DNA from: RYN-230 sp963717125 | GTDB lineage: Bacteria; Actinomycetota; Actinomycetes; Streptosporangiales; Streptosporangiaceae | DNA length: 64,000 nt | Direction: 5' to 3' | Assembly: GCA_963717125.1 (NCBI GenBank) | Contig: CAVQVG010000007.1 | Location: 1,116,001 to 1,180,000 of the forward strand | Shown: piece after piece, positions 25,353 through 32,155 of the stretch | Position numbering within the stretch: the stretch's first letter is position 1 | Layout: every line of letters begins with the position of its first letter | Translations under genes and position numbers: made by a program | Notes under the pieces: model-generated | Databases searched by the model: none | What the model was told of the DNA's origin: nothing | Seen by the model: only the letters and a program-made list of their open reading frames with translations

Positions 25353-26400
25353 ATGGCATTGACCATCGTAGAGACACGCGCCATCACCGGCGGCGTGGAC
25401 ACGCACGCTGACGTGCATGTCGCGGCCGCGCTTGATCCCATCGGCGGGCTGCTCGGCGTTAAGGAGTTCCCGGCCACCCGGGTCGGCTACGCGCACCTTC
25501 TCGGCTGGCTGGGCGGGGTTCGGGACCGTCTGCCTGGTCGGGATCGAAGGGACCGGCAGTTACGGCGCCGGCCTGACCCGCCACGTCACCACAGCCGGGG
25601 TCCGTGTCGTCGAGGTCAACCGGTCCGACCGCCAGGACCGCCGGCGGCAGGGCAAGTCCGACCCGCCGGATGCCGTCAGCGCCGCCCGGGCCGCCCAGTC
25701 AGGCCGGGCCCGCGGCGCGCCGAAGGGCCGGGACGGCAACGTCGAGGCAATCCGTGCGCTGATGGTCGCCAAGCGCAGCGCCACGGGGGAACGCACCCGG
25801 ACGATCAACCAGGCCAGAGCCCTGGTGCTGACCGGGCCCGATGACCTGCGCGCCCGGTTCGCTAAGCACACCGCGGCTGCCCTGGTGGCCGCGACGGCTT
25901 CGCTGCGGCCCCGCCCCGGCGACGTCGCCGGCTACGCCGTCCGCATCGCGCTGCGGGAGCTGGGACGGCGCGCTGAGTTCCTCGACGGCCAGCTCGAACG
26001 CCTCGACGAGCTCATTGTTCCCCTCGTCACCGCGCACGCTCCCGGCCTGCTCGCCCTCTACGGGATCGGCCCCAACACCGCAGCACTGCTGCTCATCGCG
26101 GCGGGGGACCATCCCGAACGGCTGCGCAGCGAGGCCGCCTGGGCGCATCTGTGCGCTGCCGCCCCTATTCCTGCATCCTCGGGCAAGACCGTCCGCCACC
26201 GGCTCAACCCCGGCGGGGACCGTCAGGCTAACCATGCCTTGTGGCGGATCGTGTTCACCCGCATGGGCTCTGACCCGGCCACCCGCGCCTACGTGAAGCG
26301 CCGCACAGCCGAAGGAAAATCCAAGGCGGAGATCATCCGCTGCCTCAAGCGTTACGTCGCCCGCGAGATCTATCCCCACCTGCGCCATTCTGCCGGCTAA
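25353..26400 (+). mobile_element. IS110-family transposase (DEDD/Ser recombinase), one frameshift
   Basis: The N-terminal RuvC-like domain has Asp in GGVDTHADVHVAAAL, Glu in VGIEGTGSYGAG and Asp in SDPPDAVSAARAAQ; the C-terminal Tnp20 domain has LYGIGPNTAALLLIAAGD and the Ser nucleophile in PASSGKTVRHRLNPGGD. The frame shifts once at GGGG 25515-25518 (one extra G), after which the protein reads to the stop at 26400, about 348 residues in all. IS110 enzymes are guided by a bridge RNA. As written it is inactive, though a single homopolymer error would restore it. Confidence 0.88.
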
Positions 26401-26640
26401 ACGCACACTTCCGGGGGCGGCCTGGCCCAATATTCGGCTGCCGCACCTGCTGGCCTGCGAACGATCCGCCGGCCGTCCCCGGGGCACCACAAGACCTGCT
26501 GAGCGTGACCTAATAAGAGCTTTCCCTCCACACCCGGAGTGGTTCATCCCTGTCTTGTCCGCACCCAGCACCCCAGCAAATCACCGGGCCTCAAAGCCGA
26601 AAACCGAAACCAAAAGAGACCTTGACAAACATAAGAGCAT

Positions 26641-26895
26641 CAGATCGCAGGCCCGCGCCGCCTCGGCCCAGTCCTTGAGTGCGGCCTCGTTCGCGGGGGC
26701 TGGCGTGAGCAAGCCGGCGAAGGAGCAGACGAGGGCGGCGAGACTGGTCATCTCGGGACAGGCAGCAGTCAGCTTGCTGAGCAGCGTCTGCTTGCCGTCG
26801 CTGAGGGAGTCCGGCAATACGGCCATAGCGGCGGCCTGCCCGCGGCGCCCGGATCTCATCCAGAGGATCCAGTCCCGGTCCACAGTGCGGGTCAC
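26641..26895 (-). pseudogene. ISL3-type transposase fragment
   Basis: The frame TRTVDRDWILWMRSGRRGQA continues to LTAACPEMTSLAALVCSFAG and LLTPAPANEAALKDWAEAAR, then ACDL. The run C-P-E-x-x-x-L-A-x-L-V-x-x-F and the L-x-x-W-x-x-A-A-x-x-x-D-L ending match the region before the last catalytic block of ISL3/IS204 transposases. The following helix LHSFTRGL-like is missing, so it is a fragment. Confidence 0.55.
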
Positions 26896-26994
26896 CCAGC
26901 GCAGGCCGCCGCACAGGTCACCAGATCCGCTGACGTGCCGCCATCAGATGGCAGCCCCTCAGGCCGGCCTGGCAGCCAGGCCCCGCGATCTACA

Positions 26995-27320
26995 CCTAGC
27001 AACATCGGCCCCGACACCGCCGCCGAGCTGCTCATCGTCGCAGGCGACAACATCAGCCGCATCCGGTCCGAGGCAGCCTGGGCCGGGCTCTGCCGGCGTC
27101 GCCCCGATCCCGGCATCCTCAGGCATGACAGCCGGGCACCGGCTCAACCGCGGCGGCCAACGCCGCGCTCTACCGCACCGTCATCGTCCGGATGCAGCAC
27201 CACGAACTCCCCAGGGCCTACGTCGCCCGCCGGATCGCCGAAGGTAAGACCGAAGCCGAGATCATCTGCTGCCTCAAACGCCCACCTCGCCCGCGAAACC
27301 TGGGCACTCCAGCGCCCGCT
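26995..27320 (+). pseudogene. Decayed C-terminal remnant of a second IS110-family transposase
   Basis: Spread over three frames are NIGPDTAAELLIVAGDNISR, GVAPIPASSGMTAGHRLNRG and RAYVARRIAEGKTEAEIICC, in the same order as the intact IS110 copy 1.5 kb upstream (GIGPNTAALLLIAAGD, PIPASSGKTVRHRLNPG, RAYVKRRTAEGKSKAEIIRC). Sequence divergence shows it is an older, separate insertion and not a duplication of the neighbour. Confidence 0.7.
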
Positions 27321-27430
27321 TCGCCAGACCACCGCGGCACCCCCGCAGGCCAGGTGACAGCTATAGGGGCATCATCGCAGCAGGTCCCGTCACAGCCGGA
27401 TAGAAAGGAAGAGCCATCAGCCGGCCTGCA

Positions 27431-28609
27431 ATGCCCATGCCGGATGTCCCTCCCCGCCCCGAGCCGTTTAGCCCGAAGGCCGACCCCACGGCGCTGGAGG
27501 ATCTGCGCGCGCGGCTGCGCGCGACCCGTTGGCCCGACGCGCCCGAGGACGCGGGCTGGTCGCTCGGCACCGACCTCGGCTACCTCCGCCAACTCGTCGC
27601 CTACTGGGCCAACGAGTTCGACTGGACCGCTCAGGAAGAAGCGCTCGCCCGGCTCCCCCGCTGGCGCCTCACCCTCGGCGGCCTGCGGATCCACTACGTC
27701 CACGCCCGTGCCGCCGCCACGGCGGCCGGGCCCGCCTTGCCGCTGGTCCTTACCCACGGCTGGCCCGACTCGTTCTGGCGCTACACCAAAGTCATCCCGC
27801 TCCTGACCGACCCCGCTGCCCACGGAGCCGACCCCGCTGACGCGTTCGACGTGATCGTCCCCGACATCCCCGGCTTCGGGTACTCCGACCGCCCTGTCGG
27901 CCCGCTCCTCGACGCCATCGACGTCGCCGGCCTATGGGCCGAGCTCATGACCATCCTCGGCTACCCGCGTTTTGGCGCCGCCGGGGGCGACATCGGCGGT
28001 CACGTCAGCCGCTACCTCGGACTCGACCACCCCGACCGGATCGTGGCCGTCCACCGCACCGACGCGGGCACGGCTGTCCACACCGGAGACCTGGCCGACC
28101 TTGCGCCCGAGGAGCGCGCCATGTTCGAGACCGCTGCCACGTGGGCCGCGGCTGAGGGCGCCTACATCGCCATGCACCGGACCAAGCCGCAGACCGCGGC
28201 GTTCGGCCTCACCGACTCCCCCGCCGGGCTGGCCGCTTGGATCGTCGAGAAGCTCCGCGCCTGGAGCGATAACGACGGTGATGTCGAGCGGTCCTTCACC
28301 AAGGACGAGATCCTCACCAACCTCACCATCTACTGGCTCACCAGCACGATCGGCTCTTCGATGCGCATGTACCGCGCCAACGGCCAGATCCCGGCCGCCC
28401 AGCATGCCCGCCGGGTCGAGGTGCCATCCGGCTTCTCTCTCTTCGCCGGGGATATCTCCCACCCGCCCAGGGCCTGGCTCGAGCGGTACGCGAACGTCGT
28501 CCGGCTCACCGAGCCACCCCGCGGCGGGCACTTCGCAGCATTCGAGGAACCCGAGCTCTACGCGGAAGAGCTGCGTGCGTTCTTCCGCCCCTATCGGGCC
28601 ATGCCTTGA
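27431..28609 (+). CDS. Epoxide hydrolase (EHN domain, alpha/beta hydrolase fold)
   Basis: A 392-residue enzyme with the N-terminal EHN domain (EPFSPKADPTALEDLRARLR, about 10-110) and an alpha/beta hydrolase core. LVLTHGWPDSFWRY is the oxyanion-hole HGxP motif, AAGGDIGGHVSRYLG holds the Asp nucleophile in the G-G-D-x-G elbow, and PRGGHFAAFEEPELYAEELR has the catalytic His near the end. It opens epoxides to diols through a covalent ester. Size matches microsomal-type bacterial enzymes. It is flanked by IS relics and a broken MarR regulator that converges on it, overlapping its 3' end by 19 bp. Confidence 0.9.
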   Translation: MPMPDVPPRPEPFSPKADPTALEDLRARLRATRWPDAPEDAGWSLGTDLGYLRQLVAYWANEFDWTAQEEALARLPRWRLTLGGLRIHYVHARAAATAAGPALPLVLTHGWPDSFWRYTKVIPLLTDPAAHGADPADAFDVIVPDIPGFGYSDRPVGPLLDAIDVAGLWAELMTILGYPRFGAAGGDIGGHVSRYLGLDHPDRIVAVHRTDAGTAVHTGDLADLAPEERAMFETAATWAAAEGAYIAMHRTKPQTAAFGLTDSPAGLAAWIVEKLRAWSDNDGDVERSFTKDEILTNLTIYWLTSTIGSSMRMYRANGQIPAAQHARRVEVPSGFSLFAGDISHPPRAWLERYANVVRLTEPPRGGHFAAFEEPELYAEELRAFFRPYRAMP

Positions 28610-29120
28610 TGCCCGATGCGGTCTACAACTGGCCCGTGACCTGCGTCTGCCGAACGGACCGCGCCTCCGTCGAGTTCGCGCAAGTGCACTAGGGCCGGGA
28701 CGGCAGCGTTGAGCGCGGCCCGTTCGGCCGCCGGCAACATAGCGACCAGCTGGGCGAGCGACTGACTGGCTATGCGCCGGCGGTCACGCAGGCAGTCCCG
28801 GCCGGCGGCCGTGAGCGCGGCGAGCGACGCGCGCCCGTCGAGGGATCGCGGTGCCGCTCGACGTATCCGGCCCGCTCAAGAATGGCGATCATCTCGGTAA
28901 TTGAAGGCTGGGCAACCCCTTGGATCGCTGCCAGGTCCGTGATGCGTCGCGGGCCGCCATCCGCGAGCGTCGGCAGCGTGGACAGCTGCGTGAGGCTCAT
29001 GTTGCGGGGCACGCGGCCCACCACTACCGCCATGAGTAGGTAGAGGGCCTCCGAAGGGCAGAGGCTGCCGTCGGCTGGCTGGTGATGCTGCTGCTGCGCC
29101 ACCGTCGGCAAGCCGGGCAA
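28591..29120 (-). pseudogene. MarR-family regulator broken by two small indels
   Basis: The N-terminus is intact: CPSEALYLLMAVVVGRVPRN, then ITDLAAIQGVAQPSITEMIA (HTH) and ILERAGYVERHRDPS (wing). The expected wing tip D-G-R-A-S-L is out of frame after DPST, and a second shift precedes DCLRDRRRIASQSLAQLVAM, after which the frame runs to a stop at 28591. Both shifts are in G/C-rich runs near 28820-28840. The intact protein would have about 175 residues. Confidence 0.7.
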
Positions 29121-29507
29121 CGTGAATCGCCCCGGGGTTTCTGGAGGCTCTGATAGCAGTTATCCGGGCCGGGCTAGGGATGGGCCAACCGCAAGAACCC
29201 AACTGGCAGCGGCATGCGATGGCTCCAGGCAGCCGAACGGGAACAGCTCCTGCTCGACGATGTTTCCGCCGGGCCTGCTCAGCTGAGCGGGACTGTAACT
29301 TTTTCTTACAGTCCCTTCCGGCACAGCCAACCGCCACCGGATGAAGGAAATGACAACTGGCCCGCACCAGAGACCGGCATTCAGCCTCTCCAGATGACAA
29401 CAAGGCTGCGCCGAAATGACATCTTCGGTGAATCCCTACAGAAATCTCGCCGGAAAAATATTTGCGGGTCTTTCCGGGCGCAGCCGCGGCCCTTTACCAC
29501 ATGACTT
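29121..29507. other. Intergenic region upstream of the broken MarR gene
   Basis: No gene is recognised. It contains a strong inverted repeat (29289-29315) and is relatively AT-rich near 29400-29470 (GAAATCTCGCCGGAAAAATA). It forms the left side of the accessory module that starts with the iteron array. Confidence 0.4.
29289..29315. promoter_or_regulatory. 10-bp inverted repeat, operator or hairpin
   Basis: GGGACTGTAA (29289-29298) and TTACAGTCCC (29306-29315) pair perfectly around CTTTTTC. ACTGTAA-N7-TTACAGT looks like a dimeric repressor operator, and it lies about 170 bp upstream of the broken MarR start. A hairpin terminator is the alternative, although only U-rich in the loop. Confidence 0.5.
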
Positions 29508-29712
29508 GTACCTGGCGTGTACCTGCGATATACCTCGCCGGCCCGGCGCAGGTCAGCGCCCTGATGTACCTGGCCGCCGGGGCGGGTCACGCCAGGCGGG
29601 CCGCACGCGGCCCAGGCGCAGGTACATGCCAGGTACACGCGAGGTACACGGCAGGTACACGCGGCAGTGCGGCGGGCCGGCGCGAGGTACATCGCAGGTA
29701 CACGCCAGGTAG
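29508..29712. repeat. Iteron array with 11-bp period, two arms in opposite orientation
   Basis: AGGTAC occurs at 29620, 29631, 29642, 29653, 29685 and 29696, with a final AGGTAG at 29707; spacings are 11, 11, 11, 32, 11 and 11. The unit is close to AGGTACACGCC. In the left arm the reverse complement GTACCT occurs at 29508, 29519 and 29566, with ATACCT at 29530; spacings are 11, 11 and 36. The arms flank a GC-rich centre. One copy per helical turn means all sites face the same side of DNA, as in plasmid origins, partition sites or transfer loci. Confidence 0.85.
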
Positions 29713-29771
29713 ATCGGGGGTGGCTGGATGGGGCCTCGTCCCCATCCGCCTCGCTCACCTGGAGCTTCCGC

Positions 29772-30572
29772 ATGGACGACCACACCGCCTCGCCGGAGCC
29801 CTTCGACGCCGCCGAGACCGCGTTCCGGCTGCTGTGCGCCGGCCCGGCGCCGCTGGCCCTGCACGCCGCCAAGGTCGCGGCCGGCCTGCCAGGCCGGCCG
29901 GTGCCGCTCGATGAGCTGCGGGCGCTGCTGCTGCACCCGGCGACCAGCGCCCGCGCCCGCAACCAGGTGTGGGCCGAACTGGTCCGCCGCGCCCACGCCG
30001 GGAACCCGGCCTGGGTCATCGGCCTCACCGGGATCGCGATGCCAGGACTTCGCCGCGCCGCCGGCACCCTGGCCGCCGCCTGGCACGGCGACCCCGCCGA
30101 CCTGCAGGCCGAGATCCTGACCGGCTTCCTGGCCGCCGTCCGCGCCCTGGACCCCGGTGACCTGGAAGCCGTGCCGCTGGCATCGCGGCTGGTGTGGGCC
30201 GCGTGGCGGGCCGGGCAGGAACACGACGACTACGGCGACGCCAGCTGGGCCAGCCGCCGCCGCGACCTCGCCGGGTGGCGCGACGGCCCGGACCTGCCCT
30301 GGGGGCACCCGGACCTGGTGCTCGCCGCCGCCGTCCGCGAGGGGATCCTCACCCGCGCCCAGGCGGAGCTGATCGGCCGCAACCGGCTCGAAGGCGTCCC
30401 GCTGTCGCAGATTCCCGCCGAGACCGGGATCAGCCACACCGCCCTGTGCAACCGGCGGAAAAAGGCCGAGAAAGCCATCACGCAAGCGATCAGGAGCGGA
30501 TATCTGAGCGATATTGCATCCGATGCAACATGCGACACGGTGCGAGAACGCCGCCGCAGCGGGACAGTGTGA
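29772..30572 (+). CDS. Sigma-70 region 4-like HTH protein of the accessory module
   Basis: A 266-residue protein starting MDDHTASPEPFDAAETAFRL at an ATG with GGAG upstream. The first 200 residues are helical and Ala/Leu-rich with no family I can name. Residues of about 195-240 form a sigma region 4-like helix-turn-helix: LTRAQAELIGRNRLEGVPLS followed by QIPAETGISHTALCNRRKKA. Sigma-like proteins of this layout are common in actinomycete plasmids and integrative elements. It begins 60 bp after the iterons, so it is the natural candidate to bind them. The C-terminal tail (DTVRERRRSGTV) is basic. Confidence 0.65.
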   Translation: MDDHTASPEPFDAAETAFRLLCAGPAPLALHAAKVAAGLPGRPVPLDELRALLLHPATSARARNQVWAELVRRAHAGNPAWVIGLTGIAMPGLRRAAGTLAAAWHGDPADLQAEILTGFLAAVRALDPGDLEAVPLASRLVWAAWRAGQEHDDYGDASWASRRRDLAGWRDGPDLPWGHPDLVLAAAVREGILTRAQAELIGRNRLEGVPLSQIPAETGISHTALCNRRKKAEKAITQAIRSGYLSDIASDATCDTVRERRRSGTV

Positions 30573-30694
30573 TCGCGATGGTACTGAAGGAACGCGGGTG
30601 ACTTGGGGGCGACACGCCGACAGCCTGCGGTTCCGCGCCTTCGAGTCTTTTAGTGCAACCATGTTGCATCTGGTCACCACCCCGGAGGTGCGGT

Positions 30695-31804
30695 TTGGCT
30701 CGTCAGGTGGATCTTGCTGGTGCGGCGCACCTGGTGCTCGCGGCCGGGGTGGTGCATCTCGATCCGCAGGCCGCGGTGTTCGAGGCCATGGTGGAGGGGT
30801 GGGCGCGGCAGCAGCGTTCCCGGCTGCTGGCCGAGGGCACTGTCGGGAAGCGGGTGCGGCTGGTGCGGCGGTTCGCCGAGTTCACCAGCGAGTACCCGTG
30901 GTCCTGGCAGCCAGGGGATGTGGAGGAGTTCAGCGTGTCGTTGCGCGGGGATGCGCGGGCGCCGTCAACGATCCGGGCTTATCAGCAGGCGCTGCGGCTG
31001 TTCTGCGATTTTGCTGCTGACCCGCGTTACGGCTGGGCTGCTGAGTGCGAGGAGCGGTTCGGCTCGTATCCGGTCCAGGTCTGTCATGAGTGGAATACCG
31101 CCGCTCATGTCGCGGACTTCGAGGGCGCGCCGGGGCGGCGGCCGTTTACCCGGGCCGAGCTGCAGGCGTTCTTCGACTTTGCCGATGCGCTGGTTAGCAG
31201 GATCGGCGCGGGCGGGCGGAAGGGGGCGCTGGCGGCGTTCCGGGACGCGGTGTGCTTCAAGGTGATCTATGCGTGGGGGCTGCGCCGGCGGGAGGCGGTG
31301 ATGCTCGATGCCGGGGACTGGCATCCGAGCCCGGCGGCGCCGGCGTTCGGGAATCTGGGGTCGGTGCATGTGCGGTTCGGCAAGGCGATGCGGGGCAGCG
31401 CGCCCCGCCGCCGCACGGTGCTCAGCGTGTTCGGGTGGGCGGTGGAGGCGGTGGAGCAGTACTTCGCCGAGGTGCGGCCGCTGTCGGAGCCGGGGCCGCA
31501 TCCGGCGATGTGGATTAGTGAGCGCGGTGGCCGGATCGCGGCCCGGACGCTGAATGACCGGTTCGCCGCGTACCGCGCTGAGCTGGATTTCCCGGAGGTG
31601 CTGGATTTGCATGCGCTGCGGCATTCGTATGTGACCCATCTGGCTGAGGACGGGTTCCCGGAGAAATTCGTGTCCGAGCAGGCCGGCCACGCTTATGTGT
31701 CAACCACGGCGCTGTATGCGTCGGTGTCGGACGATTTCAAGAACCGGGTGCTCGCCAAGGCCCTCGAACCAGCATTCGCAGCTGGGGCGGGGAGCGGGCG
31801 GTGA
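30695..31804 (+). CDS. Tyrosine recombinase/integrase
   Basis: From a TTG start five bases after GGAGGT the protein has 369 residues. An N-terminal SAM-like core-binding domain (VGKRVRLVRRFAEFTSEYPW, STIRAYQQALRLFCDFA) precedes the catalytic domain with all expected residues: Arg in YAWGLRRREAVML (about 195-200), Lys in HVRFGKAMRGSAPRRRTV, H-x-x-R in DLHALRHSYVTHLA, His in EQAGHAYVSTTALY, where the final Tyr is the nucleophile. It should therefore be active. Its stop overlaps the start of the HTH gene by four bases, and a third gene follows, giving a coupled recombination operon. Confidence 0.88.
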   Translation: MARQVDLAGAAHLVLAAGVVHLDPQAAVFEAMVEGWARQQRSRLLAEGTVGKRVRLVRRFAEFTSEYPWSWQPGDVEEFSVSLRGDARAPSTIRAYQQALRLFCDFAADPRYGWAAECEERFGSYPVQVCHEWNTAAHVADFEGAPGRRPFTRAELQAFFDFADALVSRIGAGGRKGALAAFRDAVCFKVIYAWGLRRREAVMLDAGDWHPSPAAPAFGNLGSVHVRFGKAMRGSAPRRRTVLSVFGWAVEAVEQYFAEVRPLSEPGPHPAMWISERGGRIAARTLNDRFAAYRAELDFPEVLDLHALRHSYVTHLAEDGFPEKFVSEQAGHAYVSTTALYASVSDDFKNRVLAKALEPAFAAGAGSGR

Positions 31805-32145
31805 CGCGGAAGATGGGGATCCGCTGGCACCTGCGGGAACTGATGGCCCTGCAGGGCATGTTCGCCACCACCGACCTGGTGCCGCTGCTGGCCGAACGCG
31901 GCGTGGTCTTGTCCCGTGAGCAGGTCTACCGGCTGGTCACCCGCACCCCCGAACGGCTGAACACGACCACTCTGGCGGCGCTGTGCGACATCCTCGGCGT
32001 CGGTGCCGGGGACCTGATCGAGGTCGTGGCCGAGGCCCGTCAGGTCCGCAAGAGCGCCGCGGAGGCGGGCAGCCCGGCCCGGACGGTGAAGGATCTCACG
32101 CCCCGGCCCGCCCGCATTATCGCCAGGGACGAGCCGGGCCGGTGA
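31801..32145 (+). CDS. Small Cro/C1-type HTH protein
   Basis: The GTG at 31801 overlaps the recombinase stop (GTGA). The 114-residue product carries an HTH_26/XRE-like domain in its first 75 residues: IRWHLRELMALQGMFATTDL, VVLSREQVYRLVTRTPERLN, TTTLAALCDILGVGAGDLIE. The basic C-terminal tail (RTVKDLTPRPARIIARDEPG) could contact DNA or the partner proteins. In this position it may regulate the operon or act as a directionality factor for the recombinase. Confidence 0.8.
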   Translation: MTRKMGIRWHLRELMALQGMFATTDLVPLLAERGVVLSREQVYRLVTRTPERLNTTTLAALCDILGVGAGDLIEVVAEARQVRKSAAEAGSPARTVKDLTPRPARIIARDEPGR

Positions 32146-32155
32146 CTGGCTGGCC

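Noticed and set aside
29508..29712. CRISPR array
   Set aside because: The repeat unit is about 11 bp with no spacers of 25-40 bp, arms run in opposite directions, and no cas gene is near. It is an iteron array.
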